DNA from: Acidobacteriota bacterium
Lineage (GTDB): Bacteria; Acidobacteriota; Holophagae; Acanthopleuribacterales; Acanthopleuribacteraceae
Reading direction: 5' to 3'
DNA length: 64,000 nt
NCBI GenBank assembly: GCA_030066195.1
Contig: JASJCB010000005.1
Span: 100,901 to 164,900, forward strand
Of this stretch, positions 35,627 through 45,274 are shown one piece after another. The position numbers and the translations under genes were made by a program. The notes under the pieces are model-generated. The model made no database searches. It saw nothing but the letters and a program-made list of their open reading frames with translations, and was not told the origin of the DNA. The first letter of the stretch is position 1; each line of letters begins with the position of its first letter.

Positions 35627-36214
35627 CGGCCGGGGCCGACCCCCTCTCTCGCGCTGAAAAGTCCGGGTGGCCGGGGCGACCCCCTCTCTCGCGCTGAAAA
35701 AGTCCGGGTGGCCGGGGCGACCCCCTCTCTCGCGCTGAAAAAGTCCGGTTGGCCGGGGCGACCCCCTCTCTCGCGTTGAAAAAGTCCGGGTGGCCGGGGC
35801 GACCCCCTCTCTCGCGCTGAAAAAGACTGGGTGGCCGGGGCGACCCCCTCTTTCGCGCTGAAAAAGTGCAGGGGGCCGGGGCGACCCCCTCTTTCGCGCT
35901 GAAAAAGTCTGGGTGGCCGGGGCGACCCCTTCTTTCGCGCTGGAAAAAAGTGGGTGGCCGGGGCGACCCCTTCTTTCGCGCTGGAAAGAAGTGGGTGGCC
36001 GGGACGACCCCTTCTTTCGCGCTGGAAAAAAGTGGGTGGCCGGGACGACCCCTTCTTTCGCGCTGAAAAAGAGGAGGGGGCCGGGGCGACCCCCTATTTC
36101 GCATTGAATAAAAGAGGGGGGCCGGGGCGACCCCTACTTTCACGCTGGAAAAGAATAGGTGGCCGGGGCGACCCCCTCTCTCGCGCTGAAAAAGTCCGGG
36201 TGGCCGGGGCGACC
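35627..36214. repeat. Tandem repeat, about 15 copies of a 41-bp unit
   Basis: The core GGCCGGGGCGACCCC recurs at about 41-bp steps from near 35628 to near 36203, giving 15 cores. Each is followed by CTCTCTCGCGCTGAAAAAGT or a close variant. Variation is graded: CTCTCTCGCGCTG at both ends, and CTTCTTTCGCGCTGGAAAA in the middle, as in a minisatellite that expanded and drifted. Because 41 is not a multiple of three, the reading frame rotates with each unit, so the long open frames across it are artefacts. The minus-strand gene at 36215-36813 runs into it. Confidence 0.92.
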
Positions 36215-36813
36215 CTTACGTTGTCGGCTGCGCCGGGTGAGGAGAGCACCACGGCCGGTGTGTCTTCTGCCGGCAGGAAGCCGGAGAGCAGCGCGTTGGT
36301 GAGCCGCTCGCCCATGGGTCCGGCGCTTTGGGCCGGACTGCGGCCGGATTCGGTCATGGTTCCGTAGAGCAGCGAGGTTGCGTAGACATCGGTATCGGCG
36401 TAAATGTAGAGGCTGTAGCCGTTCATGCCCGGAAACCAGACGGCGGCGGGGGAGGACAGCGGAGCCAGGGGCGGTAGTTCGACGGTGGTTTCCGCACGTT
36501 CACCCTCGGCGGTGACGGCTACCAGTTCGGCGCTCAAGGTTTCGGCTGTCGGATTGAACAACGAGATTTCCGAGGACCAGTTATCGTTGGCCACCACCCG
36601 GGGGAGCACCGACTTGGGCGCATCGGCCAGGTCCAGGGTCAGCAAGGCGCCGTTTTCGCCCACGGCTAACAGGCGTCCGTTATCGTAAATCGCCGTTTCG
36701 ATTGCCAGGGATGCTGCCGGAACCTCCTCACGCCGGGTGAGTCCTTCCTCCGAGGCGATGATGGCGCCCCGTAACGGGTGCGCCTTCGAAGATGATCGTT
36801 TAGCAGGTTTCAA
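36094..36813 (-). pseudogene. Truncated secreted-protein fragment running into the tandem repeat
   Basis: The native-looking part is 36215-36813 (about 200 residues). It has beta-rich sequence such as YDNGRLLAVGENGALLTLDL, NWSSEISLFNPTAETLSAEL and WFPGMNGYSLYIYADTDVYA. This style (NP..N...L) resembles extracellular domains that decorate large secreted proteins. It has no signal peptide at its N-terminus and its C-terminus is replaced by about 40 residues translated from the 41-bp repeat. I read it as an internal fragment of a larger gene, broken at both ends. No precise family is recognised. Confidence 0.6.
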
Positions 36814-36829
36814 GCCGGCTTTTTGCGGG

Positions 36830-37309
36830 CTATTTCTCCTCGAAATCCATGCCCAGGGCGCCGTCGCCGACGGAGGCTTTTGCCTTGCAGCCGCCCGAAT
36901 CGCAGGTCAATTGCCAGGAACCGTCGCAAAGGTCGGTCGGACAGCCGCCTTCCGGCAACCAAAACCAATTGACCGAAACCGACGGTCCCCGGCCGGTGAC
37001 TTCATAACGCAGACCGTCAATGACAGCCAGGCCGGCGCCGATGCGCCGGTTGTTCGACATGATCGCACCGCCATCCTGCGCAACCGACATGCCGTCGAAA
37101 TTCCCCTGGTCTTCGTACCAGGCTTCAAAGGCTGCTTTCGAGGATTGACACTGTTGCAGAACGGCCCCGACCTTGCTCTTTTGTTTAAAGGTGGAATACA
37201 TGGGCAGGGCAATCGCGGCGAGGATGGGAATCAGGATGATCATGGTGCCGCAGCCCACGGCGGCGCCGATCAATAAACAAGTGCGGTCTTTCTTCTTTTC
37301 AGCGGTCAT
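36830..37309 (-). CDS. Type IV pilin-like / pseudopilin protein
   Basis: The 159-residue protein has a charged N-terminus (MTAEKKKDRTC), one hydrophobic helix (LIGAAVGCGTMIILIPILAA) continuing into IALPMYSTFKQKSKVGAVLQ. This helix with PMYSTFKQKSK is the pattern of N-terminal pilin helices. However, the prepilin peptidase site (G-F-T-L-x-E) is missing, so it may be a pilin-derived membrane protein that is not processed. The C-terminal domain has four cysteines (GGCPTDLCDGSWQLTCDSGG, then C) likely forming two disulfides, as in minor pilins. A GGGGGCC tract precedes the ATG. No other pilus gene is near. Confidence 0.6.
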   Translation of the reverse strand: MTAEKKKDRTCLLIGAAVGCGTMIILIPILAAIALPMYSTFKQKSKVGAVLQQCQSSKAAFEAWYEDQGNFDGMSVAQDGGAIMSNNRRIGAGLAVIDGLRYEVTGRGPSVSVNWFWLPEGGCPTDLCDGSWQLTCDSGGCKAKASVGDGALGMDFEEK

Positions 37310-37344
37310 TTAGGCCCCCATGGATCCATGTTCATACTGCACTC

Positions 37345-37812
37345 CTATTCATGAAAATCTTCAAACAGGCCGGGCTGATCATCTAAAACTTTTATTCTAA
37401 TGCCTTTGTGCCGTCCTTTGCGGACATGCACTGTTTCCAGTTTTCCGTCCTTTACACGTTGCAACACAGCCCGGCGGGAAACACCAAGACGCTTGATAGC
37501 ATGCTTCATTGTTACATACCCCTCCGGGGCATCGGCAACAAAAATTGCACGCAACCGTTTCCTCATCAGTGCGAAGCGCGGGCTGCTGATTTTGGCGCAG
37601 ATTCACTTCAGTATCGGTGAAGAGGCCTCCTTTCCATCTCAAGACGAGGCAGGCTCTGCGCTCTTCATTTGGAACGGAAATATGAACTTCTTCAAGAAGG
37701 GTTCGAAGCAATTCTCTACGGTCCCGATCCGTTGTTGTTTCAGCGTTCCAAATGCGCACCAGATCGCTTGCCAGGTCTCGAATCAACTTCAGTTCATCCG
37801 CGGTCGTTCACA
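37345..37812 (-). pseudogene. Serine recombinase remnant (3' end, frameshifted)
   Basis: Two overlapping minus-strand frames together look like the C-terminal end of a recombinase family protein. The upstream frame reads LVRIWNAETTTDRDRRELLR, then LVLRWKGG and LRTDEET. The downstream frame, from 37566, reads DAPEGYVTMKHAIKRLGVSR, then AVLQRVKDGKLETVHV and GIRIKV, a helix-turn-helix typical of the tail of these proteins. The frames change near 37560, and the segment that normally lies between them seems deleted. A stop codon lies just before the first block, and the catalytic resolvase domain is absent. This is a dead mobile-element gene. Confidence 0.7.
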
Positions 37813-38053
37813 GCCGCCAAAGAACACATCGCGCAAGGGTGAGACTCAGAGCCCACGTAGAGGCGGGTATCGGGATATGTAGTTCAGTCGGGAAAGATGC
37901 CTTTTCTGAAAAAACGGTTGGGGTTTAATGCTAGACTGCCGAAGTGGATATAAGAAAGGACCCTTGGTCGGTTCCGAAGTCCAGGACAGGAGGAACAGAG
38001 AAACCCGGCAGTCCCACGGTATTCAGGCCGTTGTCGAGAGTTTCGCTTATGAG

Positions 38054-41000
38054 ATGAACCGGTTATCATCATCTGTCAGCAATCTTATCAAGACAGTATC
38101 CGGTTTGATTTGCCTTTTTGCCTCCGTAGTCGGGGTGCAGGCCGGTACTCCATTACGCTTTCACCGCCTGAGCGTGCTGGACGGCCTGTCGCAAAACAAC
38201 GTCTACACGGTGATTCAGAACAAACAGGGCTTCATTTGGGTCGGCACCAGGGACGGCCTGAATCGCTATGACGGTTATGAGTTCATCACCTACCGGCACG
38301 ATCCGGAAGATCCGAATTCTCTAAGTGACAGTTTCATTCTGGATATCCACGAAGACCCGGAGGGCATTCTATGGATCGGCACCACCGGCGGGCTCAACCG
38401 TTTCGACCCCGCCGCCTTGGAGGGTTTTACCCGCTATCCCGATTTATTTCCCGGTGAATACGTGGATTTGGTGACCCAGGGAAGAGACGGTGACCTGTGG
38501 ATAGGGACGTCCCAAGGACGCGTGGCCAGGCTCGAAGTGGACGGCAAGCAGTTGACGTCGAGGGACGTTATCCCGACCAGGCAGATTCGGGGGAGCAGCC
38601 GCGGGCAAATTTGGGAAATTGTACCCGAGGGCGATACCGTTTGGGTGGGCACCGACGAGGCGCTATATCAAATGAATGCCCGGATGCCCGATGAGTATCG
38701 GGCGTTCAAACATGACCCGGCCGATCCCGACAGCCTGGGCGGCAACGATGTACGGAGCATTCTGCGCACCAGGGACGGGGCGTTATGGGTCGCCTGCCGC
38801 GACGGGGGTTTGAGTCGCCTGGCCCCGGGAGAGTCCGAACGCTTCACCCGCTTCCTGCCCGATCCCGACGACCCGAACTCGCTGGACACCATCCAGGTCA
38901 TTTCCCTGTTTGAAGACAATCGCGGCGTACTTTGGATAGGGACTTTCGATGCGGGTCTCTACAGCATGGACCCGGCCGAGCCGGGCGTTTTCCATAACTA
39001 CAGGCATCAGCCCATGAATGCGGAGAGCCTCAGTTACGATTCGGTTTGGACTCTCTTCCAGGACCGTTCGGGGATGATGTGGGCCGGTACCTTCGGAGGC
39101 GGCCTCAACCGCTTCGATCCCCTCGGCGTACCTTTCGTCAACTACCGGCACGATCATGCAACCGCCGGTTTGAGCCACGGCACCGTTACTTCCGTGGAGA
39201 CCGTGGGCAGGGACGAGATCTGGGTGGGTACGGCGGGCGGCGGTTTGAATTCGATTCGCTTCGGTGAACCCGACCGTTACAAGGCCTGGCGCAAAGACCC
39301 GCGGCAGCCGGATTCTCTCAGGGATAACGACATCCTGTCCCTGGCCGTTCAGGACAACATCCTGTGGGTGGGCACCAGGAGAGGCGGTCTCAACCGCATG
39401 TCGCTGGATCGACCCGGAGTTTTCGACCAATTCATCCATGATCCCGATGACCCGGAATCCCTGAGCGATAAAAAGGCCGCCAATATATTCGTGGATCGGG
39501 ACGGCAGCCTGTGGGTGGGTACCGATCAGGGCCTTAACCTGATGCGACCCGACCGGCCCGGTAAGTTCAGGCGGTTCGTCAGCAGTGACGATCCGCACGG
39601 TTTGTCTCATGATTGGGTCATGTGCGCCCTTCGCGATCGGCAGGGCCGGCTTTGGGTCATCACTTACGGCGGCGGCTTGCAGCGACTTGACGATGTGGAA
39701 ACGGGACGCTTTACCGGCTTTCGCTACGACGCCAATGATCCCGACTCAATCAACAGCGATGCGGTACGCAGTATCCAGGAAAGCCGCGACGGCTCGCTGT
39801 GGTTGGGCACGGCCCTGGGTTTGAACCGCTTCGGTCCCGACCGCGATCGTTTCGAGCACTGGGAGGAAAAGGACGGCCTACCCAACGGGGTGGTGCATGC
39901 CGTCCTGGAAGACGAGCGCGGGTTCATCTGGCTTACCACCAACCGGGGGCTGTCCCGTTTCGATCCCGAGAAAGAGATCTTTCTGAATTTCGACGCCAAT
40001 GACGGCTTGCAGAGTAATGAGTTTCGCACGCGCAGTTCTGCGCGGGGGCCGGACGGGCGCATGTATTTCGGCGGTGTCAATGGTTTGACCGCCTTTTACC
40101 CGGAGAAGATTCGCGGCGAGACCCGGGCGCCGAATGTCATCCTGACGGGGTTTTTCATTTTCAACGAACCGGTACCGCCCGGGTTCCGCATGGTAGAGGG
40201 GATCGAGCAGAAATCGCCGCTGCCCCGACCTGTCGAGGCGGCGACCGGGGTAACCCTGAACTATACCGACCGGGCCTTCTCGTTTGCCTTCTCCGGGCTG
40301 AAGTTCAACGATCCCGAAAAGACCCGCTACCGCTATCGCATGGAGCCGTTCGACCCGGAATGGAACCTGGCTCAGCCGCAACAGCGCCTGGCCACCTACA
40401 CCAATATGGACCCGGGCGCCTACACCTTCCGCGTGCAGGCCGCGGGTAGGGACGGCGTCTGGAGCGAACCCGGAAAGTCCATTCAAGTCAGGATCGAGGC
40501 GCCGGCCTGGCAGACCTGGTGGGCGCGCCTGTTGTACATCGCCGCGACCGCGGCTTTGCTGTTCTGGTACGCCAGGGTGCAACATCTGAAGTATGAACGG
40601 GAAAAAATGAAGGTGGAACATCTTCGCCAGGTGGAACGATTGAAGGATGAATTCAATCGGCAACTGGAGAAGAAGGTCCGGGAACGCACCGACGAATTGA
40701 TCGGCACCCGCCGCAAGTTGGTGGAGAGCGCCCGTATGGCCGGGATGGCCGAGATTGCCTCAGATGTCCTTCATTCGGTAGGTAATACGCTCAACAGCGT
40801 GCGCACCTCCATTCACATCATCCAGGAACAAAACGATGTCACCCGTTGGCTCGGTCTGCTGGAGCGTATTTCTGAACGCATGGGCGAATACGACAGCGTG
40901 GCCGAATGGCTCGACCAGGACCCCAAGGCGACCGACCTGCCGCTTATCCTGGACCGCATTGCCCTGAAGTTGCGGTCCCAGAAGGAGGGCATCGCGGAGG

Positions 41001-41596
41001 AGATCGGCAAGTTGTTCGAACAGGTGCAGAGCATTGTGGCGGTTCTGTTGAAGCAGCACCAGTACACCCTGGGCCGCGGTTGGACTCCGGAAGCGACCGA
41101 TCTCAACCTGGCGGTGTCGGACGCCCTGGAATCCGAGTCCTATATCTATAAAGACAAGCCGATCGAGATCTTCGAGGACTTCAAGCCCCTACCGCCGGTT
41201 ACCGTCGAAAAGGGTAAGCTGAACCGCATCATCTTCTTCCTGCTGAAGAATTCGGTGGAAGCCCTGGAAGGCCTGCTCGAAGATCGAAAGGGCTTCATCC
41301 GCATCGGCACGCGCGTCTCCAAGGCCGAGGTGATCCTTGAGTTCAGCGATAACGGGGCGGGCATTGCCCGCGGGAACCTTAAGCACGTGTTCAACCACGG
41401 GTTTTCGACCAAAGGCAGAGAGGGCTTCGGGCTGCACTATTGTGCCAACGCCATGAAGGAGATGGCGGGCAGAATCGAGGTATTCAGCGAGGGGCTCGGC
41501 AAAGGCGCAAGCGTCCAACTTTTTTTCCCTTTGCCCTTGGGAAAGCAAGAGGAAGAAAAAGACAGGGTCAAGCTATTGCCCGTGATACCCGATTAA
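38054..41596 (+). CDS. Sensor histidine kinase with Reg_prop/Y_Y_Y sensor and atypical H-box
   Basis: The 1180-residue protein starts at 38054 with a signal helix (LIKTVSGLICLFASVVGVQA); an open frame extends 42 codons further upstream but lacks a signal or good start there. About fourteen Reg_prop blades (WVGT/WIGT repeats) and a Y_Y_Y domain precede one transmembrane helix near residue 822 (ARLLYIAATAALLFWYARV). The dimerisation helix carries AEIASDVLHSVGNTLNSV (His near 906) instead of a normal HisKA H-box. A long helical insert follows, then HATPase motifs FLLKNSVEALEG, DNGAGI and GFGLHYCANAMKE. No receiver is attached. It lies 69 bp upstream of a close paralogue. Confidence 0.87.
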   Translation: MNRLSSSVSNLIKTVSGLICLFASVVGVQAGTPLRFHRLSVLDGLSQNNVYTVIQNKQGFIWVGTRDGLNRYDGYEFITYRHDPEDPNSLSDSFILDIHEDPEGILWIGTTGGLNRFDPAALEGFTRYPDLFPGEYVDLVTQGRDGDLWIGTSQGRVARLEVDGKQLTSRDVIPTRQIRGSSRGQIWEIVPEGDTVWVGTDEALYQMNARMPDEYRAFKHDPADPDSLGGNDVRSILRTRDGALWVACRDGGLSRLAPGESERFTRFLPDPDDPNSLDTIQVISLFEDNRGVLWIGTFDAGLYSMDPAEPGVFHNYRHQPMNAESLSYDSVWTLFQDRSGMMWAGTFGGGLNRFDPLGVPFVNYRHDHATAGLSHGTVTSVETVGRDEIWVGTAGGGLNSIRFGEPDRYKAWRKDPRQPDSLRDNDILSLAVQDNILWVGTRRGGLNRMSLDRPGVFDQFIHDPDDPESLSDKKAANIFVDRDGSLWVGTDQGLNLMRPDRPGKFRRFVSSDDPHGLSHDWVMCALRDRQGRLWVITYGGGLQRLDDVETGRFTGFRYDANDPDSINSDAVRSIQESRDGSLWLGTALGLNRFGPDRDRFEHWEEKDGLPNGVVHAVLEDERGFIWLTTNRGLSRFDPEKEIFLNFDANDGLQSNEFRTRSSARGPDGRMYFGGVNGLTAFYPEKIRGETRAPNVILTGFFIFNEPVPPGFRMVEGIEQKSPLPRPVEAATGVTLNYTDRAFSFAFSGLKFNDPEKTRYRYRMEPFDPEWNLAQPQQRLATYTNMDPGAYTFRVQAAGRDGVWSEPGKSIQVRIEAPAWQTWWARLLYIAATAALLFWYARVQHLKYEREKMKVEHLRQVERLKDEFNRQLEKKVRERTDELIGTRRKLVESARMAGMAEIASDVLHSVGNTLNSVRTSIHIIQEQNDVTRWLGLLERISERMGEYDSVAEWLDQDPKATDLPLILDRIALKLRSQKEGIAEEIGKLFEQVQSIVAVLLKQHQYTLGRGWTPEATDLNLAVSDALESESYIYKDKPIEIFEDFKPLPPVTVEKGKLNRIIFFLLKNSVEALEGLLEDRKGFIRIGTRVSKAEVILEFSDNGAGIARGNLKHVFNHGFSTKGREGFGLHYCANAMKEMAGRIEVFSEGLGKGASVQLFFPLPLGKQEEEKDRVKLLPVIPD

Positions 41597-41665
41597 ATTA
41601 GCGATTTGCGTTGATTAATTGTGATTGCGTGACAGGTACCCTTTCCGTTCATTGGATCAACCACT

Positions 41666-44600
41666 ATGTCGGCTTTATTTTCCCACCTCCTATTTGCTTA
41701 TATAGTCTTCCCAGGTCCGGCGACACCGGGCGAAGGCATCCGCTTCCACGGTTTGACGACGGAAGAAGGTCTTTCCGAAGGGACCGTTTACTGTATCATG
41801 CAAGACCGTTTGGGTTTTATCTGGTTCGGTACGCGTGACGGCCTGAATCGATTTAACGGTATCGATTTCGACGTCTATCGCTATAACGCCGATGACCCGG
41901 AGTCTCTATCCTCCAGCTATATCTACAAACTGGCCGAGGATGTCGAGGGCAAGATCTGGATTGCCGGCCAGGGCGGCGGGCTGGACTGCTATGATCCGGT
42001 CACCAATCGTTTTATTCGCCAGAGCGCTTTGGGCGGCCCGGTCATGGGGAGTACGGTCGGCAGTGTGCTGGTGGACAGCCGAGGCCTGGTTTGGGCGGCG
42101 ACCGAGCGGGCCGGTCTTTTCAAGCGCGACACGGCGGGGAACTACACCCGCTTGACTCATGACCCGAACGACCCGTCGTCTTTATCCGAAAACGAAACCT
42201 GGGAGGTCGTTGAAGACCGGCTGGGCTACATTTGGGTCTCCATGGGTGAAAAAGGGGTTAACCGCCTGGACCCGGCCACGGGCAAGATCATGCGCCACAA
42301 AACCCTGTTTCCCAATGCGGACAGCTTGCCCCGCGAGGAGGTCTGGCCGCTCAGCATGGGTACCGACGGCGCCCTGCTGACGGGCTACGCCGGCAGCGGT
42401 TTGTGGCGGGTGGACCCGGATACCCTGGCGGCCGAATGTTTGCTGCCGCCCGGTATCAACGGCATTGACAGTCTTTGGGTGACCACGGTTATGCAGGACA
42501 GGTCCGGCACCATCTGGGCGGGCACACGCGACAACGGCCTCTTCGTCATCGAGGACGGCGTCGATGAACCGGTGCAGTACATCGCCGACCCGGTCGATCC
42601 CTACAGCCTGCTCTCCAATTCGCTGAAGGCCGTCTTCCAAGACAGGGCGGGGTCGGTTTGGATCGGGCATTACGGCATGGGTGTCGACCAGGTCAACGCC
42701 ACCGGCCTGGTGTTCAAGCACTACCGGGCAACCTCGCGCAAGGACGGTTTGCAGGGTTCCCTGATTACCGCGGTCGAATCGGACCGTAAGGGTAACGTCT
42801 GGGTTGGCACGGATCACGGCCTGAACCACTTCGACGATCAGGGGAATCTGAAGGCCCTGAGGTTCCGCCCCGATGAGTCAGGCGGTCTGAGCGACGAGTC
42901 CGTCACCGCCCTGAAGGTGGACAGTAGGGATCGCTTATGGGTGGGCACGGTCGCGGGCGGACTGAATATGATGCAGGGGATGTCGGGCCGGTTTCGCGCA
43001 TTTCGCGCCGGCGACGGGCCGAACGACCTGTTACACAATCGCGTCAGCTCAATCACCGAAGACCCGTCCGGCCGGATTTGGGTGGGTACCTTCAAAGGAC
43101 TCACTCGTCTGGAAGACGCGGACACCGGCCGATTTGTTCAGTTCAAAGCCGGTCCCGGCGAGGATACCCTGAACGAGGCTTTTGTATCCGCCATGGCCGT
43201 AGACGGTACGGGCGTCTTGTGGGCGGGCACTTGGGGAGGGGGACTCAGCCGTTATGACGAGCGCAAGAAGCGCTTCAGTCACTTCACTCGCGAGCGAGGC
43301 ACCCTGATCAATGACACCGTTTGGGACCTGCACACGGCATCGAACGGCGACCTGTGGGCGGGCACCAACGGCGGCCTGATCAAATGGGACGGGGCGACCA
43401 TAACCTCGGACTTGCCCCAATCACGCACCTGGTTGGAAGAAAACGGCCTGCCCGGAAACGTGGTTTACGCCGTCGAATCGGACACGCGCGGCAACATCTG
43501 GCTGGGCACCAACCGGGGCCTGGTTCGACTGAAACCTCACAGTGGTCACATGCGCATCTTCACGCCCCGGGACGGCATCCAGGATTGGGTGTTTTCCGCC
43601 GGCGCGTCCTGTCTGGATGAGAAGGGGCGCTTGTATTTCGGCGGAAAAAAGGGCCTCAATATGTTTTCCCCCGATAAATTGAACGTGATCGGCAAGCCGC
43701 CTCGCACGGTGCTGACCCGTCTCATGATTGCCAACGAGGTGGTCAATCCACGGCAAAACGGTCCGCGATTCCAATTGGAACGCGCCCTGGCTTATACTGA
43801 CGAACTGAAGTTTTCCTATCGGGACCGGGTGTTCTCCCTGGAAGTGGCCGCGCTCGATTTCACGGCGCCCAAGCAGAACCGCTACCGCTACAAACTGGAA
43901 GGGTTCGATGAGGATTGGATCGAAACCAGCGCCTTGCACCGGCGCATTACCTATACCAATCTGGACCCCGATCAGTATGTCTTTCGGGCTTCCGCCGCGA
44001 CTCTGGACGGCGAGTGGAACCAGGAGGAAGCCACCATTCAAATCGCTGTCAGTACGCCGCCGTGGCGTACCTGGTGGGCCTACGCCCTGTATATCCTCAT
44101 GCCCATCGGTTTGTTCATGGTCTATACGATCAGCTTGGAGCGCAAGGTACGCAGTCGCACGGAGGCCCTGTTCGGAACCCGGCGTAAGCTGATGGAGGCT
44201 GCCAAGATGGCCGGCATGGCCGAAATCGCTACCGACGTGCTGCACAACGTGGGCAATATCATCAACAGCGTCAAGATCTCGGTGCACGTGGTTCGCGAGG
44301 TCATTTCCGGCGACCAGTGGCGCAACTTCTTCGAAAGACTGCTGGTGTTGTTGCGGCAGCACGAGGACGCCCTGGGCGAGGTCCTGGGTCATCCCAAACG
44401 CGGCGGTCAAATGGTCGAGGGTCTGGAACGTATCATGAACGACGTGTCGCGGCGCTGTGAGCAGGTCACCGAGGAAAGCGATAAGCTGGAAGACCACCTG
44501 CAAGACATCGTGGCCATTCTGCGCGAACAGCAGGAATACACCATGACTCGGGGCTGGGCCTTGGAAATAGTGGACCTGCCCGAGCTCATTCGCCACGCCC

Positions 44601-45055
44601 TGGAAATGGAGGCCTACCTGTTCCGCGAAAAGCCGGTGGATGTCATCGAGGAACTGATGCCGGTGCCCATGGTCAAGGTGGAGCGAACCCGCTTCAACCG
44701 CATCATCATCTTTCTGCTGACCAACGCCGTCGAGGGCATCGAGGCGCGGGGCGAGCCGGGCATCATTCGCATCACCACCCGCAAAGAGAAGGATATGGTG
44801 GAAATATGCATGACCGACAACGGCATAGGCATCGATAGGGAAAGCCTGGGCCAGGTGTTCGTGCACGGCTTCACCACCAAGCAACACCACAAGGGATTCG
44901 GCCTGCATTTCTGCGCCAACGCCATGAAGGAAATGGAGGGCTCCATCGCGGTGGAGAGCCCGGGTCCGGGCAAAGGCGTGACGGCCCGGCTGCAATTCCC
45001 CATCCCCGAAATGGAAAGCGGCAAGACGCGTTTTCCGCTCATGAAGGGGTCATGA
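41666..45055 (+). CDS. Sensor histidine kinase with Reg_prop/Y_Y_Y sensor and atypical H-box (paralogue)
   Basis: The 1129-residue protein is built like the gene just upstream: a short signal helix (MSALFSHLLFAYIVF), Reg_prop blades with WFGTRDGLNRF-type repeats, Y_Y_Y, a transmembrane helix near 804 (YALYILMPIGLFMVYTI), then AEIATDVLHNVGNIINSV as the probable phosphoacceptor helix (His near 858). HATPase follows with IIIFLLTNAVEGIE, DNGIGIDRE and GFGLHFCANAMKEM. The catalytic half is strongly similar to its neighbour and the sensors differ, as expected of tandem duplicates with diverged ligands. The response partner is not next to it. Confidence 0.87.
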   Translation: MSALFSHLLFAYIVFPGPATPGEGIRFHGLTTEEGLSEGTVYCIMQDRLGFIWFGTRDGLNRFNGIDFDVYRYNADDPESLSSSYIYKLAEDVEGKIWIAGQGGGLDCYDPVTNRFIRQSALGGPVMGSTVGSVLVDSRGLVWAATERAGLFKRDTAGNYTRLTHDPNDPSSLSENETWEVVEDRLGYIWVSMGEKGVNRLDPATGKIMRHKTLFPNADSLPREEVWPLSMGTDGALLTGYAGSGLWRVDPDTLAAECLLPPGINGIDSLWVTTVMQDRSGTIWAGTRDNGLFVIEDGVDEPVQYIADPVDPYSLLSNSLKAVFQDRAGSVWIGHYGMGVDQVNATGLVFKHYRATSRKDGLQGSLITAVESDRKGNVWVGTDHGLNHFDDQGNLKALRFRPDESGGLSDESVTALKVDSRDRLWVGTVAGGLNMMQGMSGRFRAFRAGDGPNDLLHNRVSSITEDPSGRIWVGTFKGLTRLEDADTGRFVQFKAGPGEDTLNEAFVSAMAVDGTGVLWAGTWGGGLSRYDERKKRFSHFTRERGTLINDTVWDLHTASNGDLWAGTNGGLIKWDGATITSDLPQSRTWLEENGLPGNVVYAVESDTRGNIWLGTNRGLVRLKPHSGHMRIFTPRDGIQDWVFSAGASCLDEKGRLYFGGKKGLNMFSPDKLNVIGKPPRTVLTRLMIANEVVNPRQNGPRFQLERALAYTDELKFSYRDRVFSLEVAALDFTAPKQNRYRYKLEGFDEDWIETSALHRRITYTNLDPDQYVFRASAATLDGEWNQEEATIQIAVSTPPWRTWWAYALYILMPIGLFMVYTISLERKVRSRTEALFGTRRKLMEAAKMAGMAEIATDVLHNVGNIINSVKISVHVVREVISGDQWRNFFERLLVLLRQHEDALGEVLGHPKRGGQMVEGLERIMNDVSRRCEQVTEESDKLEDHLQDIVAILREQQEYTMTRGWALEIVDLPELIRHALEMEAYLFREKPVDVIEELMPVPMVKVERTRFNRIIIFLLTNAVEGIEARGEPGIIRITTRKEKDMVEICMTDNGIGIDRESLGQVFVHGFTTKQHHKGFGLHFCANAMKEMEGSIAVESPGPGKGVTARLQFPIPEMESGKTRFPLMKGS

Positions 45056-45274
45056 GATCGGCTCGCGGGGAACAGGCGGGTATTGTCCATGATTGCTTCC
45101 TCCGCTATGAATACTTGCCCTGTTAAAAATCCCACATTCGGTGAGATAATGTGCCGGTGGGCAACACCCAGAAAGCAGGGGGGCATGTGATTCAGTTGTA
45201 TCACTGCCATAATATATCTCAGCTTTATGGCTATTCATGGGTCAACCAACCAATCTTTGCCTGGGGTTTTTGTC

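Noticed and set aside
35589..36143. A 184-residue minus-strand frame with RERGSPRPP repeats
   Set aside because: Product of the 41-bp tandem repeat; the frame rotates with each unit, so it is not a conserved protein.
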